DNA of 47,036 nucleotides from Candidatus Rokuibacteriota bacterium (lineage in GTDB: Bacteria; Methylomirabilota; Methylomirabilia; Rokubacteriales; CSP1-6): NCBI GenBank assembly GCA_030647435.1, contig JAUSJX010000041.1, positions 1 to 47,036 on the forward strand. Reading direction: 5' to 3'. Under the pieces are notes generated by a model that was not told the DNA's origin, ran no database searches, and saw only the letters and a program-made list of their open reading frames with translations. Shown here piece by piece: positions 1-8,561 of this stretch (positions are counted from its first letter, which is position 1; every line of letters starts with the position of its first letter). Position numbers and translations under genes: made by a program.

Positions 1-114
1 GAGCGCCGCTACCAGAGCCGTGTCGTCTCCCAGCTCATGCGCCGGGCCCAGGAACTCGGCTACACCCTCACCAAAACCGCGGACGTCTCACCCCCTGCCG
101 GTTCACCCGCGTGA
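1..114 (+). CDS. C-terminal end of an unidentified protein (possibly transposase)
   Basis: An open frame enters from the left edge and stops with TGA at 112-114, giving 37 residues ending in SPPAGSPA. The stretch RYQSRVVSQLMRRAQELGY is basic and helical and resembles the last residues of some transposases, but too little is present to name a family. It is in the same frame as glcE downstream, separated from it by this stop and a second TGA at 115-117. The alternative is the tail of any small basic protein. Confidence 0.35.
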   Translation, partial: ERRYQSRVVSQLMRRAQELGYTLTKTADVSPPAGSPA

Positions 115-159
115 TGATGTTACTTGGAAGAGCAGGCTAGCGGGGCAGGGACGACGCCA

Positions 160-1491
160 GTGCCTGCCTCCCCCCTCGACGCGCTTCGCGGTATTGTCGG
201 CCCCGCCCACGTTCTCACCGGAGTGGACTGCGGGCCGTATGTCGTTGACGGCCGCACGCCTGAAGCCGTCGCGCTTCCCGGGTCCAAGGAGGAAGTCGCG
301 GCCGTCCTCCTCGTCGCCGCCGAGGCGGAGATGCACGTGACGCCGTGGGGCGGCGGGACCAAGATGGGCATCGGCGCCCCGCCCCAGCGCTGGGGCCTTG
401 TCCTCGCGCTGAAGCGGCTGAACCGGCTTCTCGAGCACGAGCCGGGCGATCTGACCGCGACCGTTGAGGCGGGGATGACCCTGGCCGTGCTCCAGCGCGA
501 GCTCGGCGGGCGCGGCCAGTGGCTCTCCCTCGACCCTGCGCATCCCGACGAAGCGACGCTCGGCGGCATTCTCTCGAGCAATGCGGCTGGTCCGCGGCGT
601 CACTTGTACGGATCGTGCCGCGATCTCCTCATCGGCGTGACCGTGGTGACGGCAGCGGGCGCGCTCGTCAAGGGCGGCGGCAAGGTGGTCAAGAACGTCG
701 CCGGCTACGACCTGCCGAAGCTCTTCATCGGCGCATTCGGGACGCTCGGAGTGGTCGTCGAGGCGACCGTGAAGCTCCGGCCTCGCCCCGACGCCGATCG
801 GCTGGTGGTCGCGCGCTTCGCCCGGCTCAAGGAGGCGGGGGCGGCGGCTCGCGCTGTCATGGGCTCGGACCTCCTGCCCTCGGCCCTCGATCTTGTGGAC
901 GGCAAGACGCTCCGCGCGCTGGCGTTGGGCGGCCCCGACGGCGCGGCGCTCCTGATCGGCGTGGACGGGATTCCCGAGCAGGTCGAGTGGCAGTGCGCCG
1001 AGGTCGAACGCCTCCTGCGCCTGCAGGGATTGGCGGACGCCCGCGTGCTCGACGGGGACGCCCGCGATGCGGCCTGGCGTGCGCGCGGCGGGCTCGGACG
1101 CGGCGCCTTCGCCGAGACGGCGGCGGTGATGAAATGGGTCGTCCTGCCCGCCCAGGTCGCCGATGTCATGGAGCAGGGGGCCGCCGTCGCCCAGCGCGCG
1201 GGGCTCACTGCGGCGCTGGCGGCTCACGCGGGAGTCGGCGTCGTGGAGGCCGTGCTGTCGGGTGGGAGAGGCGGCGACGCGACGGCGGTCGCGGGTGTGT
1301 TGACCGAATGGCGGGCGCTCGTGCGCGCCGCGGGCGGCCAGGCGCTGGTCGAGTCGGCGCCGCTCGCCGTCAAGGAGCGCGTGCCGGTCTGGGACGACCC
1401 GGGCCCGGCGCTCCGCATGATGCAGCGGATCAAGTCCCAGCTCGACCCGGCAGGTCTTCTGAACCCCGGCCGCTTCGTCGGAGGCATCTAG
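160..1491 (+). CDS. glcE: Glycolate oxidase FAD-binding subunit GlcE
   Basis: FAD-binding subunit of the glycolate dehydrogenase complex (GlcDEF), which oxidises glycolate to glyoxylate and passes electrons on. The N-terminal half is an FAD-binding type 4 (PCMH-like) domain, with the diagnostic PWGGGTKMG loop, the LGGILSSNAAGPRR segment and GGGKVVKNVAGYDLPKLFIG. The end SQLDPAGLLNPGRF is the usual C-terminus of this family. The start is uncertain: GTG at 160 has an AGGGA eight bases upstream and gives a normal N-terminus (PLDALRGIVGP), while TTG at 124 would add twelve residues. The catalytic GlcD subunit is not in the window and may lie to the left or elsewhere. glcF follows after a fold-back repeat. 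Confidence 0.88.
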   Translation: MPASPLDALRGIVGPAHVLTGVDCGPYVVDGRTPEAVALPGSKEEVAAVLLVAAEAEMHVTPWGGGTKMGIGAPPQRWGLVLALKRLNRLLEHEPGDLTATVEAGMTLAVLQRELGGRGQWLSLDPAHPDEATLGGILSSNAAGPRRHLYGSCRDLLIGVTVVTAAGALVKGGGKVVKNVAGYDLPKLFIGAFGTLGVVVEATVKLRPRPDADRLVVARFARLKEAGAAARAVMGSDLLPSALDLVDGKTLRALALGGPDGAALLIGVDGIPEQVEWQCAEVERLLRLQGLADARVLDGDARDAAWRARGGLGRGAFAETAAVMKWVVLPAQVADVMEQGAAVAQRAGLTAALAAHAGVGVVEAVLSGGRGGDATAVAGVLTEWRALVRAAGGQALVESAPLAVKERVPVWDDPGPALRMMQRIKSQLDPAGLLNPGRFVGGI

Positions 1492-1660
1492 TGCCGGGCC
1501 AACTGACTTCGCCAGATCGACTCAGCCCTCGCCTCGCGGCAGGGCCGCTCAGCTCGAACTGCCACGTTCTCGGTCGGCAGCAGCCCTCAACGTACACTCA
1601 CGTACGCCTCGGGCTGCTGCCTCCCTCGGGCCTCGTCTGGCTCGCCATTTGGCCCGGCAC
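1491..1660. repeat. Fold-back (long inverted repeat) element between glcE and glcF
   Basis: The 12 bases GTGCCGGGCCAA at 1491-1502 are exactly inverted at 1649-1660. Inside lies a second inverted pair, GGCAGCAGCCC (1576-1586) and GGGCTGCTGCC (1611-1621), around a small CGTAC/GTACG centre. The remaining arm sequence is partly complementary, so most of the 170 bases could form one long imperfect hairpin. It begins at the last base of the glcE stop codon. It looks like a MITE or extragenic palindrome that inserted between two co-oriented genes. No open frame is evident. Confidence 0.6.
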
Positions 1661-1712
1661 TCTGGGATCACGCGTGAGTGCTAGGCAATGCTCGTGGGAG
1701 TCCCACTAGGTC

Positions 1713-3146
1713 ATGGCTCACGAGGGGATGACGCTCTCGTTACCACCGGCCGGGCCGCTGACGCTCCACGGCCACGACGTCGAGGGCGTCAACCGCTGCG
1801 TCCATTGCGGCCTCTGCCTCGCCTACTGTCCGACCTTCTCCATCCTCGGCACCGAGATGGACTCGCCGCGCGGCCGGATCTTCCTCGTCAAGGCGCTCGC
1901 GGAGGGACGCCTCGCCCTCAGCGACGCGACGGTCTCGCACCTCGACCTCTGTCTCGGCTGCCGCGCCTGCGAGACCGTCTGTCCCTCGGCCGTGCCCTAT
2001 GGCCAGCTGATCGAAGCCGCGCGCGCCGAGATCGAGCGCCAGCGGCCGGGCGGGCCGCTGCGGCGCCTGTTCCGCTGGCTGAACTTCGCGGTCCTGCTGC
2101 CGAACCCGCGGTTCTTGGGCTTCGCCGCGGCGGGGCTGCGCTTCTACCAGGTCAGCGGGGTTCAGCGTCTCGTGCGCGCGCTGGGTCTGCTCAAGCTCCT
2201 GCCGTCACCACTCGGGGAGTGGGAGCCGCTCCTGCCCGTGCTCCCGCCCGCCGCGGAACGCGCGCCGCTTCCCGCCCTCACGCCTGCTGCGGGCACGAAG
2301 CGCGCTCGCGTGGGACTCTTGACCGGCTGCATCCAGCAGATCGCCTTCGGCTCTCAGAACCGCGCGACGGCGCGCGTGCTGGCAAAGAACGGCGCGGAGG
2401 TCGTCGCGCCGCCTGAGCAGGCCTGTTGCGGCGCGCTCCACGCGCACGCGGGCGAGCACGACCTTGCCGTGACTCTCGCCAAGCGCGCCATCGAGGTCTT
2501 CGAGGCCGCGAAGGTCGACTGCGTCGTCGTCAACACGTCCGGGTGCGGAGCCCACATGAAGGCCTACGGGACTCTCCTAGCCGATGATCCCGCCTGGCGT
2601 GAGCGGGCACGGCACTTCGCCTCGCGCGTCCGCGATCTCTCCGAGTTCCTCGTCGAGGAGCCGCTGCGCGGGCCACTGGGAACCGTGAAGAAGACCGTGA
2701 CGTATCACGACCCCTGTCACATCGTCCACGGCCAGAAGATCTCGAAGCCGCCGCGCGCGCTCCTGGCCCAGATCCCCGGGCTCACCGTGGTGCCGCTCAA
2801 GGAAGCGGACTGGTGCTGCGGCTCGGCGGGCACCTACAACCTGACCCAGCCCGAGATGGCGCGGACGCTCCAGGAGCGCAAGGTGGCGCACATCCGCGCG
2901 ACAGGGGCGGAGGCCGTCGTCACGGCCAATCCCGGCTGCATCATCCAGATCGTCCAGGGGCTCGACGCCGCGGGCGCGTCCGTCAAGGTGCTCCACCTCG
3001 TCGAGCTCCTCGACGAGTCCTACCGGAACGCCCCTCACCCTCAGGCCCCTCACCCTCAGGCCCCTCACCCTACCCTCTCCCCAGAGGGGAGAGGGAAACT
3101 AGCTCCTCCAGAACCCTCGCCCCCATCGGGGGAGAGGGTAGGGTGA
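1713..3146 (+). CDS. glcF: Glycolate oxidase iron-sulfur subunit GlcF
   Basis: Electron-transfer subunit of glycolate dehydrogenase. Two 4Fe-4S ferredoxin motifs are visible: C29, C32, C35, C39 followed by P, and C80, C83, C86, C90 followed by P. Two CCG (cysteine-rich) domains follow, with ACCGALHAHAG near residue 240 and WCCGSAGTYN near residue 370. The family normally ends around VELLDESY, near residue 435. Here about 40 further residues, rich in Pro-His-Pro and Ser-Pro, are encoded by a GC-rich palindromic repeat that has removed or displaced the original stop. An ATG at 1728 is an alternative start. The gene lies between glcE and a Rieske ferredoxin, all on the plus strand. Confidence 0.92.
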   Translation: MAHEGMTLSLPPAGPLTLHGHDVEGVNRCVHCGLCLAYCPTFSILGTEMDSPRGRIFLVKALAEGRLALSDATVSHLDLCLGCRACETVCPSAVPYGQLIEAARAEIERQRPGGPLRRLFRWLNFAVLLPNPRFLGFAAAGLRFYQVSGVQRLVRALGLLKLLPSPLGEWEPLLPVLPPAAERAPLPALTPAAGTKRARVGLLTGCIQQIAFGSQNRATARVLAKNGAEVVAPPEQACCGALHAHAGEHDLAVTLAKRAIEVFEAAKVDCVVVNTSGCGAHMKAYGTLLADDPAWRERARHFASRVRDLSEFLVEEPLRGPLGTVKKTVTYHDPCHIVHGQKISKPPRALLAQIPGLTVVPLKEADWCCGSAGTYNLTQPEMARTLQERKVAHIRATGAEAVVTANPGCIIQIVQGLDAAGASVKVLHLVELLDESYRNAPHPQAPHPQAPHPTLSPEGRGKLAPPEPSPPSGERVG

Positions 3147-3150
3147 GGGG
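3031..3150. repeat. GC-rich palindromic (REP-like) repeat, copy 1
   Basis: A 15-base unit beginning CCCCTCACCC occurs at 3031-3045 and 3046-3060, and its first part again from 3061. The 22 bases at 3061-3082 are the exact inverse of 3129-3150 (GGGGAGAGGG...GTGAGGGG), giving a long hairpin with an extra internal CCCC-AGA-GGGG hairpin near 3080-3090. It overlaps the last ~40 codons of glcF and ends three bases before the next gene's ATG. Related copies lie at 8074-8149 and 11869-11902. Confidence 0.8.
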
Positions 3151-3153
3151 GCG

Positions 3154-3462
3154 ATGGCGCGGACCAAGGTCCTTGATCTGGCGGCGCTGCCGGACGGCGG
3201 CGTCGAGCTGGTCGTCGCGGACGGCCTCGACGTGGCGCTCTTCCGCCGCGGCGACGAGATCTTCGCCATCGGCAACGAGTGTGCCCACAAGGGCGGCAAT
3301 CTCTGCGATGGCCGCGTCGAGGGCGACATCGTCACCTGCCCGCTCCACGGCTGGGAGTTCGATCTCCGCTCGGGCGCCTGCATGACGATCCCGGGCGAGT
3401 CCGTGCCGCGCTTCGTGGTGAGCGTGGAGGACAGCGCCATCTATCTCGAGGAGCCCGCATGA
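3154..3462 (+). CDS. Rieske [2Fe-2S] ferredoxin
   Basis: Small soluble Rieske-type ferredoxin, 102 residues. The two cluster-binding boxes are complete: C43-x-H45 (ECAHKGGN) and C62-x2-H65 (TCPLHGWEF). This is the bacterial NirD/BphF-like type, in which the 2Fe-2S cluster serves as electron carrier or partner of an oxygenase or reductase. The partner is not evident here. It starts directly after the palindromic repeat and its stop overlaps the start of the following gene (ATGA at 3459-3462), so the two are translationally coupled. Its place after glcE-glcF could suggest a role in that electron path, which is inference. Confidence 0.85.
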   Translation: MARTKVLDLAALPDGGVELVVADGLDVALFRRGDEIFAIGNECAHKGGNLCDGRVEGDIVTCPLHGWEFDLRSGACMTIPGESVPRFVVSVEDSAIYLEEPA

Positions 3463-3971
3463 AGGACGCCGTCCCGGAGGAGCACAAAGCGCACGCTCCA
3501 GCCTCGGTCGGCTGCTTCGTGCTGACCATTTCGGACTCCAAGACGCCCGAGACCGACACGAGCGGGGCGCTGATCCGGGAGCTTCTGAGCGTGGCGGGCC
3601 ACCGCGTCACGGGCCACGCCATCGTCAAGGACGACCCGGAGCAGGTGGCGGCGGTCATTCGCTCGGGCTGCGCCGCGCCGTCTGTCGAGGCCTTCATCCT
3701 CACGGGAGGCACCGGGATCACGAGCCGCGACTCCACGTACGAGGCGATCGAGGCGCTCCTCGACAAGCGGCTCGCGGGCTTCGGCGAGCTCTTCCGCATG
3801 CTCTCCTACCAGGAGATCGGCGCGGCGGCGATGCTCTCGCGCGCGCAGGGCGGCGTGGTCCAGGGGCGCGTCCTCTTCTCCCTGCCGGGCTCGCCAAACG
3901 CCTGCCGGCTCGCGCTGGAGAAGCTCATCATCCCGGAATTGCCGCACCTGATCCGCGAGGTCAGGCGCTAG
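3459..3971 (+). CDS. moaB: Molybdenum cofactor biosynthesis protein, MoaB/MogA family
   Basis: Member of the MogA/MoaB family, which adenylylates molybdopterin before metal insertion. The 170-residue length is normal. Visible family signatures are VLTISDSK near the N-terminus, the ILTGGTGITSRDSTYEAI loop that binds molybdopterin, and LPGSPNACRLALEKLI near the end. ATG at 3459 overlaps the stop of the Rieske gene, so it is probably co-translated with it. An upstream extension in the same frame overlaps the Rieske gene and lacks support. Confidence 0.9.
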   Translation: MKDAVPEEHKAHAPASVGCFVLTISDSKTPETDTSGALIRELLSVAGHRVTGHAIVKDDPEQVAAVIRSGCAAPSVEAFILTGGTGITSRDSTYEAIEALLDKRLAGFGELFRMLSYQEIGAAAMLSRAQGGVVQGRVLFSLPGSPNACRLALEKLIIPELPHLIREVRR

Positions 3972-3981
3972 CCTCACGCGG

Positions 3982-3987
3982 TATACT
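3982..3987 (+). promoter_or_regulatory. Possible -10 element before the HtrA-type protease
   Basis: TATACT is a good -10 match about 58 bases before the protease ATG, in the only gap between moaB and that gene. No convincing -35 box lies 16-18 bases upstream, so the call is weak. Confidence 0.3.
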
Positions 3988-4044
3988 GGCGGGCAGTCTC
4001 TCGTGACGCGGTACGACCGACACTGGAACCACGGAGGAGTGGAA

Positions 4045-5205
4045 ATGGCGAGGCACGCGACGCGAATCCTGATGGCGCTTCTGCTCTGCGTGGTACTGGC
4101 CGGCCCCGGAGCGGCCCAGACCCCGCCCTCGGGCCCGCTCTGGAGCGACAGCGGCGGCGCCCAGGTGCCTGCCGACATCGCCCGCCTCAACGACCACATG
4201 AACGGCCTCGCCGAGAAGCTGAAGCCCGCCCTGGTCCAGCTGCGTGTGCGCCGCGCCGCCGAGCCCCAGGCAGAGGGCGCGACGCCGGAGACGCCCGAAG
4301 AGCGGCGCAGCTCGGGGTCCGGCTTCCTGATCCGCCAGGACGGCTACCTCATCACGAACGAGCACGTCGTCGCCGATGCCGACCTCATTCAGGTCAAGCT
4401 GGCCGACGGCCGCCGCTTCGTAGGCCGGCTCGTGGGCAAGGACGAGCGCGTGGACCTGGCGCTGGTCAAGATCGAGGCGACCGGCCTGCCCGTGGCGCCG
4501 CTCGGCGACTCCAATCGGCTCCGCGTGGGCGAGTTCGTCTTGGCACTCGGCCACCCCTTCGGCCTCGAGCAGACCGTGTCCTTCGGCATCGTCAGCAGAA
4601 AAGGCGCGCCGCTCCAGGTGGCCTCGCCGGGCTTCGATTTCATCCAGACCGACGCCGCCGTCAACCCGGGCAACTCGGGCGGGCCGCTCGTCAACATGGC
4701 GGGCGAGGTCGTGGGCATCAACAGCATGGCCGCGCGGAACGGCACCATCGGCTTCGCCATCCCGGTCAACATCGTCAAGGGCCTCCTGCCCCAGCTGGCG
4801 TCCAAGGGCAAGGTCGAGTGGGGCTGGCTCGGCGTCGGCATCGCGGAGGTGGGCGACGAGGACGTACCGAAGTACCAGTTGAAGGAGCAGCGCGGGGTGC
4901 TGATCCGAAACGTGGTCGCGGGCCAGCCGGCCGACAGGGGCGGCGTCAAGGCCGACGACGTGATCCTCGCCGTGGACGGCGAGCAGATCGAAGGCCCGCG
5001 CGATCTCCAGCGCATCATCTCGAGCACGCCGGTCGGCCGGGCCGTTAAGCTGTACGTCATACGCGGCGGCAAGGAGCAGGAGCTCGAGGTGACCGTCGGC
5101 CTGTACCAGGCCGCCGCGTCGCGCCCGCAGCCGCGCCGCGCGCCGGTGTCGCCGCATGGGCCCGAGGGGCCCGCGCCCAAGCCGCCGGCTCCCGCTCCGA
5201 AGTGA
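4045..5205 (+). CDS. HtrA/DegP-like periplasmic serine protease with one PDZ domain
   Basis: Trypsin-like serine protease of the HtrA/DegQ/DegS group, exported to the periplasm. A signal peptide (MARHATRILM...LAGPGAAQ) covers residues 1-25. The catalytic triad is complete: H107 in TNEHVV, D137 in DLALVKI and S211 in NPGNSGGPLV. One PDZ domain follows at about residues 265-355, and the tail is rich in Pro and Ala. At 386 residues it is a short, single-PDZ form. The start at ATG 4045 is favoured over an upstream in-frame start at 4003 because GGAGGAGT lies six bases before it and it begins the signal peptide. The stop overlaps the next gene's GTG start, suggesting an operon for envelope quality control or secretion. 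Confidence 0.93.
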   Translation: MARHATRILMALLLCVVLAGPGAAQTPPSGPLWSDSGGAQVPADIARLNDHMNGLAEKLKPALVQLRVRRAAEPQAEGATPETPEERRSSGSGFLIRQDGYLITNEHVVADADLIQVKLADGRRFVGRLVGKDERVDLALVKIEATGLPVAPLGDSNRLRVGEFVLALGHPFGLEQTVSFGIVSRKGAPLQVASPGFDFIQTDAAVNPGNSGGPLVNMAGEVVGINSMAARNGTIGFAIPVNIVKGLLPQLASKGKVEWGWLGVGIAEVGDEDVPKYQLKEQRGVLIRNVVAGQPADRGGVKADDVILAVDGEQIEGPRDLQRIISSTPVGRAVKLYVIRGGKEQELEVTVGLYQAAASRPQPRRAPVSPHGPEGPAPKPPAPAPK

Positions 5206-7232
5206 TTGCGCGCCGCTCCGCCCTCGCCTCGGCGCTCGGGCTGGTCTTCCTGACGTCGTCGGCGTCGGCGGGCGCCGCGGGGGCGGCCGAGGTCAGGATG
5301 CTGTTCCCGACGGACCGGCTCACCCAAGCCGATTCGGGCCAGCTGACCGGCCGCCGCGTGCGCCTCTCGGTGGTCAACTGCTTCGCGGCGCCGTCGTCCT
5401 GCGACGAGATCGGCCTCCTGAACGGGCTCGACGGCTGGAGCGTCAACCCGCGGATGACGCTGGCCTTCACCGCGCCCATCGCGCTCGCCAGCGTGACGCG
5501 CTCGAGCGTCTTTGTGCTCCCGCTCGGCGCCGACGTGGCGGCCGAGCCCGTCGGGCTCTCCCGGCTCGTGTGGGATGCCGGGACGACGACGCTCTACGCC
5601 AAGCCCGAGCGCGTGCTGCGCCAGGGCCGCGCGCACGCCCTCGTCGTGACATCTCGCGTGCGCGCCGCCGACGACGGGCCGCTGCGCGCTCCGGCCGGCG
5701 CGCGCGCAGCTCTCGACCCGCGCCTGGTCAATCGCCTGAAGGCGCTGGGGATTCCCGCGAGCGAGATCGTCGCCTCAGCCGTGTTCACCACCCAGTCGGT
5801 GACGGCGGGGCTCGAGCGGATGCGCGAGCAGATCGACGCGCGCCCGGCGCCGCGGATCCGCTTCGCCCTCGCCCCGGGGAGCGCCAAGAGCGTCTACGCG
5901 CGCGCCGGGCTCGAGAGCATCGTGTTCACACGACAGGCCGCGACGGTCGGCGCCGACCGCTTCGCGGCGCCCGTCGCGCTCAACCTCGCCGCGGTGCCTG
6001 CGGCGGAGGTCCGGACGATTGCCGTCGGCGCCTTCGACAGCGCGTCCTTTCTCTCGGGCTCGCGGCATATCCCGCGCGGCCCGAGCTCGAAGGCGCCCGC
6101 GGTGCTGGGTGCCGAGCGGGTGCACGTGACGATCTTCCTGCCTGCAGGCGCCATGCCTGCCGCGGGCTGGCCCGTCGTCATCTTCGGCCACGGTTTCGGC
6201 AACGACCGCAACGCGATCCCGCCGCTCGTCGCGGGCACCTTCGCGCGCCGCGGCTTCGCGACCGCGGCCATCAATGTGGTGGGCCACGGCGGGGGTCCCG
6301 AGGGCACGCTGGCGATCAAGGAAAGCGGTAAAGAGGTGGAGGTCCTGCCGGCCGGCGGGCGGGGGCTCGACATCGACGGCGACGGCAAGATCGGCCTCAC
6401 CGAGGGTGTGGCCACGGCGCAGCGCGGTCCGCTGACGTTGGTCTCGAGCCGCGACGGCCTGCGCCAGACGGTTGCCGACCTGATGCAGCTGATCCGCGCC
6501 ATCCGCTTTGGCGTGGACGTGGACGGCGCCGGCCGCCCCGATCTCGATGGTGACCGCATTTACTATACCGGTCAGTCATTCGGCGGGATCTACGGGACCT
6601 TGCTCATGGCTGTCGACCCGCTCCCGAGGGCGGGCGTGCTCAACGTGCCGGGCGCGCCTATCGCGGAGATCGCCCGGCAGGCGCCGGTCTTCCGCCCGCT
6701 GGTAATGGAACAGCTGAGGGTCCGCAAACCCTCGCTCGTGAACGGCGAGAAGGATTTCGCAGAGTCGCTGCCGCTCTGGGGCGCCGCGCCGGAAACGGGG
6801 CCCGCGCCCGGCGCGCTCGCCATCCAGGCGTACCTCGACCGCGCCGAGTGGCTCCAGCAGGGCGCCGACCCCTCCGCGTTCGCGCCGTATCTCAAGACCG
6901 CGCCGCTGACGGCCGCCGGGCCGCGGCCCGTGCTGTTCCAGATGGCCGTCGGCGATCGCACGGTGCCGAACCCGACGACCGAGCAGCTGATCCGCGCCGG
7001 CGATCTCCAGCCGTTCCTGTCCATCTATCGTCACGACACGATCGTCGCGACCTTGCCCCCGCGCTTCGCCAACCCCCACAGCTTCATCCTCTGGACGGGC
7101 CTGGCCGAGGTCGCCGCAATCGCGCGCGCTGCCCAGGAGCAGATCGCGCGCTTTTTCCTCTCTGATGGGCGCGTCATCGAGCGCAATGACGAGCGCTTCG
7201 ACGTGCCCGCCGCCGGCTCCGCCTCCCGCTAG
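5202..7232 (+). CDS. Secreted alpha/beta hydrolase (lipase/esterase-like)
   Basis: A 676-residue exported protein. A signal peptide (about residues 1-28) is followed by a roughly 280-residue N-terminal region resembling the beta-sandwich (Ig-like) domain of bacterial secreted lipases, then an alpha/beta hydrolase domain with an oxyanion segment IFGHGFGN and the nucleophile elbow GQSFGG (S459). An acidic stretch DIDGDGKIGLTEG near residue 390 looks like an EF-hand calcium site. A late His in FANPHSFI could complete the triad. The start is GTG 5202, overlapping the protease stop by four bases. Substrate is unknown; a large-lipid or polyester esterase is plausible. Confidence 0.8.
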   Translation: MIARRSALASALGLVFLTSSASAGAAGAAEVRMLFPTDRLTQADSGQLTGRRVRLSVVNCFAAPSSCDEIGLLNGLDGWSVNPRMTLAFTAPIALASVTRSSVFVLPLGADVAAEPVGLSRLVWDAGTTTLYAKPERVLRQGRAHALVVTSRVRAADDGPLRAPAGARAALDPRLVNRLKALGIPASEIVASAVFTTQSVTAGLERMREQIDARPAPRIRFALAPGSAKSVYARAGLESIVFTRQAATVGADRFAAPVALNLAAVPAAEVRTIAVGAFDSASFLSGSRHIPRGPSSKAPAVLGAERVHVTIFLPAGAMPAAGWPVVIFGHGFGNDRNAIPPLVAGTFARRGFATAAINVVGHGGGPEGTLAIKESGKEVEVLPAGGRGLDIDGDGKIGLTEGVATAQRGPLTLVSSRDGLRQTVADLMQLIRAIRFGVDVDGAGRPDLDGDRIYYTGQSFGGIYGTLLMAVDPLPRAGVLNVPGAPIAEIARQAPVFRPLVMEQLRVRKPSLVNGEKDFAESLPLWGAAPETGPAPGALAIQAYLDRAEWLQQGADPSAFAPYLKTAPLTAAGPRPVLFQMAVGDRTVPNPTTEQLIRAGDLQPFLSIYRHDTIVATLPPRFANPHSFILWTGLAEVAAIARAAQEQIARFFLSDGRVIERNDERFDVPAAGSASR

Positions 7233-7239
7233 CCGCGCC

Positions 7240-8061
7240 ATGCGCGCCGTCCTTCTCGGCACGGGCTCGCCGCCTCCCAACCCCAAGCGCCGCGGCCCCG
7301 CGACCCTGCTGGCGCTGGGCGACGAGAAGTTCCTCGTGGATGCGGGCTCGGGAGTGGGCGTCCAGCTCGTCCAGGCGGGCGTGCGCCCCTACGACTGGCC
7401 GCGCGTGCTCATTACCCACCACCACTCCGACCACATGATCGATCTCGGCCATCTTCTGATCACGCGCTGGATCGTGGGGCAGAACGCGCCCTTCGAGGTG
7501 TGGGGGCCGGCCGGGACGAAGCGGCAGATGGACAAGCTCCTCGACTACCTCGACTGGGACATCGAGATCCGCCGCGGCCACATGGTCAAGCGCGAGCGCC
7601 CGCGCGTGGCGGTGACGGAGATCGAGGAAGGCAAGATCCTCGAGGCCGGCGGCGTGACGGTGAGCGCCTTCAGCGTCGACCACGGCCCCGTCAAGCCCGC
7701 CTTCGGCTACCGCTTCGAGGGCGGCGGCAGGCGCGTCGTGGTGTCAGGCGACACGCGGCCGTCCGAGAACCTCATCCGCTGGAGCCAGGGCGTGGACTGT
7801 CTGATCCACGAATGCTGCGAGATGGCGAAGACCTCGTGGGTTCCCGGCTGCGGCTGGCCGACAATCGAGGAGAAGATCAAGGACCTCGCCTCCTACCACA
7901 CCCAGCCCGAGGACATCGGCCGAGTGGCCAAGGCCGCGAACCCCGGCAAGCTCGTCATCACCCACATGATGCCGGCCTCGGTGCCGGCCGCGCTCGAAGC
8001 GGCGGCCAAGCGCCACTACGCTGGCCCCGTCACCGTGGGCGAAGATCTCCTCGAGGTCTGA
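7240..8061 (+). CDS. Metallo-beta-lactamase-fold hydrolase (RNase Z-like)
   Basis: A 273-residue MBL-fold hydrolase. The metal-binding box is H60-x-H62-x-D64-H65 in ITHHHSDHMIDLG, and the later SGDTRPS and ITHMMP segments supply further ligands. The opening MRAVLLGTGSPPPNP and overall order resemble ribonuclease Z/arylsulfatase-type MBL proteins. ATG 7240 is chosen because the LLGTGS strand begins there; an earlier in-frame start would run into the preceding gene. Exact substrate cannot be told from sequence. Confidence 0.85.
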   Translation: MRAVLLGTGSPPPNPKRRGPATLLALGDEKFLVDAGSGVGVQLVQAGVRPYDWPRVLITHHHSDHMIDLGHLLITRWIVGQNAPFEVWGPAGTKRQMDKLLDYLDWDIEIRRGHMVKRERPRVAVTEIEEGKILEAGGVTVSAFSVDHGPVKPAFGYRFEGGGRRVVVSGDTRPSENLIRWSQGVDCLIHECCEMAKTSWVPGCGWPTIEEKIKDLASYHTQPEDIGRVAKAANPGKLVITHMMPASVPAALEAAAKRHYAGPVTVGEDLLEV

Positions 8062-8073
8062 CCCGTGCTTGAT

Positions 8074-8149
8074 CCCCTCTCCCCCTCGGTGGAGGAGAGG
8101 GGGTTCTTCCGATTCCCTCGCCCCCGGGGAGAGGGCAGGGTGAGGGGGT
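8074..8149. repeat. GC-rich palindromic (REP-like) repeat, copy 2
   Basis: CCCCTCTCCCCCTC at the left and GGGGAGAGGGCAGGGTGAGGG at 8127-8147 form an inverted pair, with an inner GGAGGAGAGGGGG segment. The right arm matches copies 1 and 3. It lies just downstream of an MBL gene, where it could also end transcription. Confidence 0.7.
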
Positions 8150-8174
8150 CTAAGAGGGGATTGGGCTTGGCACG

Positions 8175-8561
8175 ATGAACCAGAACGAATCCGAAGCGGG
8201 GATAATCCGGAAGATCATCGATGCAACCGTCTTCGATGCGGTGAATGTGGCCGTTCTCCAAGTCGGCGTCTCATTTGGCAAGAAGTTCGGGTGGAGTACC
8301 AAGCGCCCTGCTCTCCTCGATCAGGTCAGAGCATTCGGTTATCCCTTCGGTTTCGACATCGAGTCGGAAACCCTCACCGTGCGTGCCTTTCAGGGCGAGA
8401 TTGTTGGCGTGGTCCTTGGTAATGAGATCACCGAGATAACGGTCTTTACGGGCTTAACGGGTATACTCGACGTAAGGACAAGTTACGGGACCCAAAAGAG
8501 GAGGAATGACAGCGCGTCGGCCTCGCTGCCGTTCCGGCCTCGGATGACAGGAGGAGCATTC
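8175..8561 (+). other. Uncertain open frame upstream of and in frame with the next gene
   Basis: A frame from ATG 8175 reads 129 codons (MNQNESEAGIIRKIIDATV...) without a stop straight into the gene at 8562. Its base composition is less GC-rich than its neighbours. Because the downstream gene has its own strong ribosome site and signal peptide, this stretch may be a decayed gene that has lost its stop, or a real N-terminal gene fused by mutation. No family was recognised. Confidence 0.3.

Noticed and set aside
103-1227. Long minus-strand open frame over glcE
   Set aside because: It is antisense to a well-supported GlcE, has the low-complexity Arg/Ala/Gly composition of shadow frames in GC-rich DNA, and matches no family.
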